Shown: piece by piece, positions 56,060-64,000 of the stretch | How the letters are laid out: each line of letters opens with the position of its first letter | How positions within the stretch are numbered: the stretch's first letter is position 1 | Assembly (NCBI RefSeq): GCF_000764305.2 | Contig: NW_025944219.1 | Location: 1-64,000 of the forward strand | From: Hyalella azteca | Lineage: Eukaryota; Arthropoda; Malacostraca; Amphipoda; Hyalellidae | Length of the DNA stretch: 64,000 nucleotides | Direction of reading: 5' to 3' | Translations under genes and position numbers: made by a program | The notes under the pieces: generated by a model | The model's input: only the letters and a program-made list of their open reading frames with translations | Told to the model about the DNA's origin: nothing | Database searches by the model: none

Positions 56060-57170
56060 CGACCCATCATTTGCGACTGAGTTAGGGTCTGCCGCTCATG
56101 GTCTGTCACTGGAACATGGCGCTCGCGTGTAAACGCTCCCTCCTCTGCAATCGAGACGCACTTCCCCCAATAATTATAAACATTCGAGTCATTAAGCCTT
56201 TACTGGGACACTTGTGATGTATTGCTGCGGATGTCGGGGAGTGTGACGCCATGGAATGCCCGCGCAGGCTAAACTTATCCGACTTTTGAGGTACCGAATA
56301 AAATGAATTGTAAAGTAAATGAGAACCGTGTATGGGGTTCATGTACTTGATTGGTTAGTAGCGTGTACAACTATTGTGGGGATTTGCTGGTGGATATACA
56401 ACTTATAATTTGCGGTGGGTTCAGAGATGGGCCAAGTCCCGAATGATCGGTAGGATTAGCGGAGACCAGGAGATCGTTAATAGGATGGGTTAAAATTGAT
56501 CGTCAATATGTTGAGTTAAAAATGATTGTTAATATGGTGGGGCCAAGACCCGAATGATAGTTACGATGGCCGGGTCCAGGACCCAAAGAATGGTTAAAAT
56601 ATCGAAAGCTGCGCCTCATATGATAGTTAAGATAGCGGGATCACGGACCCGAATAATAGTTAAGAATGTGGGGCCAATACCCAAATGATCGTTAAGATGG
56701 AGGTTGAATATTAATGCAGAATATCTGTGCAAATCATTGAGTTTTTTTTTTAATCAAGAGTTTGAGTTCTAATTTATACCAATTACATAGAAAAATCAAC
56801 GGAAAAATAATAACATTTCACTGAAATTCGATGATCGAGCGAGAAAAATATATTGATACAAATTATCGATCAATTGGAAGAGAACTTGCTCCCATCGTGC
56901 GTCTTGAAGCCGCAGCACGCATACCTCGCCACCAAAGACTGGCTTGTTGTTGTACAAAAACTCTATATGATATTAGTATTGACAACTTATGTTTCAGTAA
57001 TGTTTCATTAAGTTGAGTAATGTTTCATTAAGATAACACTATATTGACCCCTTAAATAACTATAGTGTGGCCTTGTGATAACAATATTGTGAACCCTTAA
57101 GATACTCTAACTATATTGTCATGTGAGACTAATAAAACTGTCCCCTATCGATAATTACATACACTGTCGC
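56060..57170. other. Unassigned sequence
   Basis: An irregular array with GGGGCCAAGACCCGAATGAT and AGTTAAGAT cores lies at about 56,420-56,700. Nothing codes. Confidence 0.45.
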
Positions 57171-57171
57171 C

Positions 57172-57398
57172 GACACTTACGACAGTCGTAGACCAGCGAC
57201 CGTGACGACACTTACGACAGTCGTAGACCAGCAACCTCGACGACACTTACGACAGTCGTAGACCAGCGACACGACGACACTTACGACAGTCGTAGTCCAG
57301 CGACCGCGACAACACTTACGACGGTCGTAGACCAGCGACACGACGACACTTACGACAGTCGTAGACCAGCAACACGACGACACTTACGACAGTCGTAA
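57172..57398. repeat. ACACTTACGACAGTCGTAGACC array
   Basis: About seven units of 32-36 bp, each with the hairpin TACGACAGTCGTA. Confidence 0.9.
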
Positions 57399-57404
57399 CG
57401 CTAG

Positions 57405-57690
57405 TATAAACATGTCATGCGTTAGAGTCATGTTTAAACATGTCATGCGTTAGAGTCATGTTTAAACATGTCATGTGTTAGAGTCATGTTTAAACATGTC
57501 ATGTGTTAGAGTCATGTTTTAACATGTCATGCGTTAGAGTCATGTTTAAGCATGTCATGCATTAGAATCATGTTTAAACATGTAATGCGTTAGAGTCATG
57601 TTTAAACATGTCATGCGTTAGAGTCATGTTTTAACATGTCATATGTTAGAGTCTTGTTTAAACATGTCATCCGTCAGAATCATGTTTAAA
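57405..57690. repeat. 28-bp ACATGTCATGCGTTAGAGTC array
   Basis: About ten units of 28-29 bp. AAACATG and CATGTTT in each unit make it partly palindromic. Confidence 0.92.
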
Positions 57691-58189
57691 CGTGTCACTG
57701 CTTTTGCCCTGTTGTTGTGGGGCCAAAGCTGTATGACTTGACTTCAAGTTTATGTAGATAACATTGTATTGATTATATAAATTTTTACAGGTCAGCATTC
57801 GATAATTACTGGCCATAATTAGCTATTTACAGGTCATTATTGGTAAGTACAGGTTATTAGTAGCTAATTACAGGTTATTATTAGCTGATCACAGCTAGTA
57901 GGTCTTAATAAATTGTAAAGCTAACCACTGCCGTGATCAAAAAATGGCGGCCACGAATTACTCTTACGATATTCAGCTACCATAAACATATTCGTAATCA
58001 TTCATATTATTATTGATTACGTGATTACAGTGATTATTGATTTCAATTCATGACGCAAAACTCGTTTTAATTCATAAAGCAGTTTAAAGTAACAATTTCT
58101 CCTTCACTATTTGAACAGTTCACAGTGTAACTGTATCTTCACTGCTCCGATGCAGCTGTATAAACTATTGTGAGCTGACACTTGCAGCT

Positions 58190-58370
58190 GTAAGACTCAA
58201 GTGACAATAAAGCTGACACTTGCAGCTGTAAGACTCAAGTGACAATAAAGCTGACACTTGCAGCTGTAAGACTCAAGTGACAATAAAGCTGACACTTGCA
58301 GCTGTAAGACTCAGGTGACAATAAAGCTGACACTTGCAGCTGTAAGACTCAAGTGACAAGGAATTTTATC
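58190..58370. repeat. 37-bp GACACTTGCAGCTGTAAGAC array
   Basis: Five units of 37 bp with CACTTG and CAAGTG. A related single unit occurs at about 59,068. Confidence 0.92.
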
Positions 58371-58679
58371 TGACTGAGCTGACACGTGGCAGCTGCGTTC
58401 TGCAGAGGACATGTGTAAAGTACTTCACTTGATATGAACATTAATGATCCTTAGTATCCTCTAGTCTATATAGTAATCGGTAATCTTACAGTACGGGAAG
58501 ATATTCGAAAGAGTGGTGACGAAAAAGTCTACGTTGAAGAAAGATATTATAGAGTTTAGCTCACCGAAGTACACACGTATACTCATGGTTCATACAAGAT
58601 CCCAGAAGGATTACTAGAGTTTGAAACGAGAACCAACACCAGGGGCCACGGCTATAAACTATAAAAATGTGCCGGAATT

Positions 58680-59060
58680 TATCGATGCGACAAAATTTCT
58701 CGCTTCGAGTGACCGATATGTGGAACAATCTCACTTCTAGCAAAGTTAGCGCTCCGAGTATAAATGCGTTCAAAAAATGACTAATTTAAGCTATGCATGA
58801 AAATATATTTCGACTAGAAGTGCCTCCCACCGCACAAACTGGTGGATGCTCAGCTTCAAAGTCATTTATGGATAGATCTGATCCTGAGAGCAGTCCTCCG
58901 ATCTTCAGAGACAAGCTAAGAACATTACAAGAATCAACGACAGGCCAAACTTGGCCTATTCTTCAAAAACTATAATATACTAAATACTATAACATATAAA
59001 ATACAATACTATACTAAATACTATAATATACTAAATACTATATACCAAATACTATAATAT
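58680..59060 (+). mobile_element. LINE 3'-end fragment, second copy
   Basis: FSLRVTDMWNN and APSINAFKK correspond to the 882-1175 copy, with a stop. After CAAGAATCAACGACAGGCCA comes a run of TATACTAAATACTATAA units, likely the LINE's own simple 3' tail. Confidence 0.7.
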
Positions 59061-59209
59061 ACTGATACTTGCAGCTGTGAGACTCGAGTGACAATCTAGA
59101 TCGAGGTCGCCAAATCTCGTTTATTTGGGTAGGTCATCAGACCGAGTTTTTGCATTTGCGTGTCGCGCGAGCGACAGAGAAACTTTTGATCGTCAACCAT
59201 TTAGACAAA

Positions 59210-59332
59210 CATGAGTTGTGGGTTAAGCCTTTACTGCCATGCCGGCACACGCGTCCTCTTATTCATAATGCTATTCCTACCAGAGTTGTGGGTTAAGCCT
59301 TTACTGCCATGCCGGCACACGCGTCCTCTTAT
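59210..59332. repeat. Tandem duplication next to a single N
   Basis: GAGTTGTGGGTTAAGCCTTT is present at about 59213 and 59283 in a ~70-bp unit. The second is cut by the N at 59333. The unit ends with AATGCTATTCCTACC. Confidence 0.88.
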
Positions 59333-59333
59333 N

Positions 59334-59745
59334 AAACATTTAATGATAATAAAACATTTTCAAAACATATCAATGCAACTTTATTGCAATTAACCTAACC
59401 GAACTAGTACGGGTTAGATACAGTAAATAAAAGTTACAGTTATATTTATGTTTTACTTTCCCTACATGGATGTCTACTTTAATCTATACCAATCTCAAAA
59501 ATTATCCACATATACAAATAAAAATCAGTCTTTTATTTGTGTATATATGTGAGTTATATTTGAGATTGGTAGATTAAAGTAGACATCCATGTAGGAAGGT
59601 GAAACATAAAAATAGCTGTGTAAAAATAACTGTAAGCAAACTGAAACATGAAAAAATACCTGTAAGTGGTATATGGTAACAACTTAACAAGTAACAACTA
59701 ACATGTTGACACTAGTAACAGGCTGAGGTTGACAACATTACACCG
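59334..59745. repeat. Dispersed foldback repeat, family 2, copy 2
   Basis: Reverse complement of 8072-8465, including the internal hairpin around the CATCCATGTAGG arms and the distal TGTTGACACTAGTAACAGGC. Ends at the N at 59333. Confidence 0.78.
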
Positions 59746-59849
59746 AAATTTTTCGTACAGTTTTATTCTGTAATTTATATTATGTATGTATCATGCTGGT
59801 TTTTAAATAATATTTAATACTATAAGGTAAAATCTAAAGGCTTTATCTA

Positions 59850-59992
59850 TAAATGTAGCGGTAGCGCTGTAGCGGCAAAACCTCGTATCGCTACTCAACT
59901 ATGTAGCGGGCGCTACCGCTACCGCTACATTGCCCTAAATGTAGCACCGCTACCGCTACATATGTAGCGCGCTACTGCCCACCTCTGCATAT
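59850..59992. repeat. GTAGCGGTAGCG-rich segment with a hAT-like end
   Basis: Several inverted TGTAGCGGTAGCG units end in TGCCCACCTCTG. Its complement CAGAGGTGGGCA is the kind of terminus seen on hAT elements. The partner end was not found. Confidence 0.45.
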
Positions 59993-60124
59993 AATTAGAT
60001 CAGAACCTCAAAGTTCTGGACAAATTTTGAACCTGAGCGAACCATCAAGGCAATCAGAACCTATGACTATGACTATCGGGAACAATGACTCTATGTATAT
60101 TGGTTAAAATAAAGTTTCAACTAG

Positions 60125-60270
60125 AATATTTTCATCGGGATCCTTATTTCTAACAGTTATTTCCAGAGGAACCTAGGGGAACCATATTTTATTGAGAATT
60201 AGTTACTAGAAAAAAAGGCTCCCAGTAGAAATACGTGAAATAAAATAGGTTCCCTTAGGTTCCCTAAAGA
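60125..60270. repeat. Foldback repeat family 1, single arm
   Basis: TTATTTCTAACAGTTATTTC and CAGTAGAAATACGTGAAATA match the 1785-2412 element. Confidence 0.75.
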
Positions 60271-60874
60271 ATTATATGGTATATAACTCTATATGAATAC
60301 TTGTAGTATTTATTTATTCTAAATAGATTATTCCAACAATAAAATAACTGCTGAAGTGGAAGTACTTCTTCCTCTCCCCATCCAGAAACCTCACTAGCGG
60401 CAGTAGGGAGTGGCGGTAGAAGACGGAATGCACTTCCTGAAGATCCGAATGAAAACTTACGACAACCTCTTCTTCTTCTAGAATCCGGGTTACTCTTCTA
60501 CGAATGTCGTGTGGTTGAGATCACCAAGTTTAGAGCAGTGAATTGAAGTTTCGAAACCTGCGAGAAGCTGTGAAAATTGTGGTTAAAATCGGCAATGTGT
60601 TGAAGATTTGGTGACAGACCAACATGGCAGATCAAAATTAAACCAATATATTAAATAACTATAAAGTAAATTAATGCCTCGAAAATCGGGTGCATTGTAA
60701 ACCGTGTAGATAGCAGCCCGTATGCGATGTTATAACATTTCTCGTCCGCAAAAATTAAAAACTGAACAATGGAATTTTTTTAATTTAGATAGAATTTTCC
60801 ATCATTCATATAATATCTAGAGTACCAAACTTAAATTTCATGGCGATTCAAACCTGCATTAGGGGCTTCATTTT

Positions 60875-61250
60875 TGAAGGATGAAGGAATGTAATAAATG
60901 ATGAAGGAATATAATGGATGATGAAGGAGCGTAATGGAGGATGAAAGAATGTGATGGAGGATGAAGGAACGTAATGGAGGATGAAGGAATGTGATGGAGG
61001 ATGAAGGAATGTGATGGAGGATGAAGGAGCGTAATGGAGGATGAAAGAATGTAATGGAGGATGAAGGAACGTAATGGAGGATGAAAGAATGTGATGGAGG
61101 ATGAAGGAACGTAATGGAGGATGAAGGAATGTGATGGAGGATGAAGGAACGTAATGGAGGATGAAGGAATGTGATGGAGGATGAAAGAAAGTGATGGAGG
61201 ATGAAGGAACATAATGGAGGATGAAGGAATGTAATGAAGGATGAAAGAAT
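60875..61250. repeat. 20-bp GGATGAAGGAATGTGATGGA array
   Basis: About 18 units of 20 bp with AACGTAAT, AATGTGAT and AGCGTAAT variants. The Ser/His/Pro-rich - strand frames come from it. Confidence 0.93.
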
Positions 61251-62960
61251 GACGTAATTTTCATTAGCAGTTGGTACTTCCTAGATTTAGTTATTCATGA
61301 TCCAGAGTTCTTAAAAATTGTGCAAACACTGTTGGAAATTTTTTCAACCAGGCTTCTTAATTGGAGCTTACAACGAAGAAGCAGAGCGGGCTCGTCTTAA
61401 TACGACAGAGCCACGGCCCTATAGAAAGAAAACTAATCTAAATGTGTACTAACACCGTCACACAAGTTTCCACTCTACTTGCATGGTGTTGCGCCATATT
61501 TTCCTAAATCTACTTAAGGTCTTAATTTGTTATGTACAACCCTTGCTGAGTTATTATTTTAGTTGGTGGTACATGCGTTTTTCACTTTCTTACGAACGCT
61601 TTGGCAGCCCGTCAAACTTAGTGTCTGTTACCCCGTATCGAATTATCTGCTAAATACTAAACCTTTGCTTGAGCTGCACTGTAAATTTTTATTAAACTTC
61701 GGGAAGGGTCAACTCTGATTGGCAGGTTATGTTTAAGTGTTGACTCGTCTTTAGCTGTTCAACTTAACCTGTAATGTCAGTGTTATCAAGCATGTTGTGG
61801 TGCATTTAAAATTTGCAACGTTGGCTACCTTTAAACTTAGTAACTCTCGCGGTTTTCAATCACATCTAATGTGGCCGCGTACAAACTATCCTATAGAAAC
61901 CTGTCTATTGCCATTAAGCAGCATTTCTAAAAGCACCTTATACGTGCACTTATTTTGATTTAATAAGGTGAGCTTTACTATGGAATTGATCCAATTTTGA
62001 AACTCGGAAATATTCACAGCAATTTTCTAGTGTAACAGGCGTCTTTACTTTACGTATTTCTTTACTAGGTATTTCCAACTCCAAACGCAAAGTCTCTGCC
62101 CTTAATTTATTAAGCAGACCTGAGCGCTATTTTTGTATTACCTCGCTGGAAATAACCGATCGATACCTTTACAGATAAATATATCAAACTAAATCTGTTT
62201 GAACAACTTTCATTGTCGTCGCAGGCTGCAATCATTGTTAAATCGTTTAGAAATAATTTCTAGACGAGGATAACTCTCTGCTTGGGATAAATTCCCAACA
62301 ATAAGGCTTGATATGATAAGAGTTGAAGACCACACCGAACAAAACCAGTCTAATTTTTAGTTACAATAAATATATGTCAATAAATCAATCAATATAAGTA
62401 ATTGAATAAATTTAGAACATCATGCTCAATAAAAAATGTCAACTGAGGCATTAGCCAAATGGGAAATAACAGGCGTCTGTTCAAGACATCACTCCAGTTG
62501 CCATATGGTAAGATCAAACATTGATCCTGATATAGATTCCTACGTTGGTATATCTAACTTATTATTCATCGTCATTTGAATCACCAGAGTACAGTAATAT
62601 AAAATTAAACATAATCAGATTCAAGTGAAGTCTGAATTTAAGCTAATCCCGGCAAATTGTCATCCTATATAATACGGCGTTGTGACACAAATGATGCTTT
62701 GCTGCAGGCATATACTAGCTACAGGTCTAGTTTTCAGTGATGTTATAGTTCTTCCAAGATGTGTTTTAATTTGAATTGCACAATATTGAATTGAAATTTA
62801 TTCCTACTTTTAATCGACATTTCAGTACGCTGTGAAAATCTGAAGTAATTCCTTCATGTCAGCCCAGCTAATAAATAGTTATATTCTGGATTTATAGCTG
62901 ATCTGTTCATAATTGAAGAAGTATAGGTGTCGATTCGGGTTATATGTCAATTCAGTGGCT
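61251..62960. other. Unassigned AT-rich sequence
   Basis: 61,590-62,000 shares blocks with about 42,540-43,800 (TTGGCAGxCCCG, TGTGGCCGCGT, TAATAAGGTGAGCT) and is probably an older copy of the same dispersed element. No gene. Confidence 0.4.
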
Positions 62961-62969
62961 TGCGGCGCT

Positions 62970-63151
62970 TTCGGGTCACGATGAGATAAGATGATGATGA
63001 GGACATTCGGGTCACGATAAGATAAGATGATGAGGACATTCGGGTCACGATAAGATAAGATGATGAGGACATTCGGGTCACGATAAGATAAGATGATGAG
63101 GACATTCGGGTCACGATAAGATAAGATGATGAGGACATTCGGGTCACGATA
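62970..63151. repeat. 33-bp GGTCACGATAAGATAAGATG array
   Basis: Five units of 33 bp with GATGAGGACATTCG, ending at the single N at 63152. 33 is a multiple of three, so long frames result. Confidence 0.93.
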
Positions 63152-63152
63152 N

Positions 63153-64000
63153 TAGAAAAAATGGCACGCATTTATTTTCAACTTCAACACAAGAGTTTCC
63201 GAGCATAACAAAAAGGTGTGTTGAACAAATTAAACCTAATTTCAGTCATGAAGATATTGGCCAAATTGACTCAAATGTTGAATGAGATAAGCAGGATTCA
63301 TCATTGATTGACCTGGAGACATGCGTCGGAGAGTTGAAACAAGTTTAGAGAGACGCATGAGTCAACAACGTGTGTTGGACGCAAGTTGAACCGTAACATA
63401 TATTAACTTTTTTTCGAGTCAAATGTAGCTGTGAATCATTTGATTTAGTCGAATCAAATGGAATGTGATTTATTAGAATCAAATGTAATGTGATTTATTC
63501 GAATCAAATGTAGCTGTGAGGTCTAACAAAAAAAAACAATATTTTCATCACGATAATTGACATATACAATGAACAATATTATGTGCACCAACTAACTTTG
63601 CATCAGCTCCTTCAATAACAGCGAGGCTACTCGCAATGCCCTGCCCGTTATATAATATATAGAGTAACGTATATAGAGCAACAGTCTGTTAACAATTGAG
63701 TTTTGCAAAATTGAGTATTGCAGAAAATAATGAGCTTTTTAAAATCCAACTTGAATGTTATTATTTACCCTTATAAGTAATACATATTGTTCATATTGCA
63801 AAGTTGCGACTCGAAATCAGTGGCAACTTGTATGTCACAGTTGAAAAAATTCTTGAAATGATGATCTACGTACGTTGGAAGTTACTCGAAATCACAGATT
63901 TTGCCCTATATTAGGAAAATAACCATAAATACTGTAAGTTATTTCGCAGGAGATAACTTTGTTTTGGTCGCATTTTAATACGTTAGAAGTTATAGTTAGA
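63153..64000. other. Unassigned sequence to the window end
   Basis: Three GAATCAAATGTA-type units at about 63,450-63,515. No gene recognised. Confidence 0.4.

Noticed and set aside
60848..61264. Ser/His/Pro-rich - strand ORFs that look like a secreted repeat protein
   Set aside because: Derived from the 20-bp GGATGAAGGAATG array.
1..64000. tRNA or rRNA genes
   Set aside because: I looked for B-box-like GGTTCGAATCC and for rRNA-like conserved blocks on both strands and saw none. A covariance-model scan would be decisive.

Overview
The window looks like animal nuclear DNA, most likely from an arthropod, and a malacostracan crustacean such as an amphipod is my best guess. The reasons are small coding exons with GT-AG introns, AT-rich unique sequence, abundant minisatellites, and decayed LINE, hAT-like, Harbinger-like and DUF4817-type elements. 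The species guess is inference. The assembly is of draft quality: one 109-bp run of N (39223-39331), nine single-N joins that mostly sit in or beside tandem repeats, and two uncut 38-bp Nextera mate-pair junction adapters (38785-38822 and 55019-55056).

The only gene I can identify with confidence is XRN1, the cytoplasmic 5'-3' exoribonuclease (Pacman in flies). It is present twice in convergent, tail-to-tail orientation. Copy A is on the + strand (327-14592), enters from the left edge of the window and holds exons I number E9-E13, half of E15, and E16-E19. Copy B is on the - strand (28659 down to 17866) and holds the start codon and E1-E5, part of E6, E7, E8, E13-E15, a scrap of E17, E18 and part of E19. 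Exon numbers are mine, from splice phase and alignment order against the known XRN1 protein. Neither copy is complete. A lacks E14 and the first half of E15 and has an in-frame TAA in E18. B lacks the last catalytic exons at a single N, lacks E9-E12, and has E15 fused out of frame to the end of E17. The two copies look like real paralogues or deep haplotypes mixed with assembly collapse.

The most unusual signal is that minisatellites start at the splice junctions of this gene. The last bases of an exon plus its 5' splice site, or a 3' splice site plus the first bases of an exon, are copied at eight junctions: the E5 donor, E12 acceptor, E12 donor, E13 donor, E14 acceptor, E15 acceptor, E16 acceptor and E18 donor. 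Three of the donor arrays occur in both gene copies. The terminal exon E19 is itself built of coding 45-bp (15-residue) and 51-bp repeats.

The A copy's largest intron (E12-E13) carries a broken LINE (about 3860-8070, - strand) split by a 1,585-bp hAT-like element with an 8-bp target duplication. That element encloses a long hairpin of about 1.15 kb. From 14.6 to 17.8 kb lies the spacer between the two genes. From 28.7 to 64 kb I recognise no further gene with confidence, only one candidate 5' exon (31025-31113). This right half holds transposon remnants, an 823-bp direct duplication (42041-43686), a higher-order satellite (51080-52480) and more than a dozen other minisatellites. Many of those give long but artefactual ORFs in several frames.
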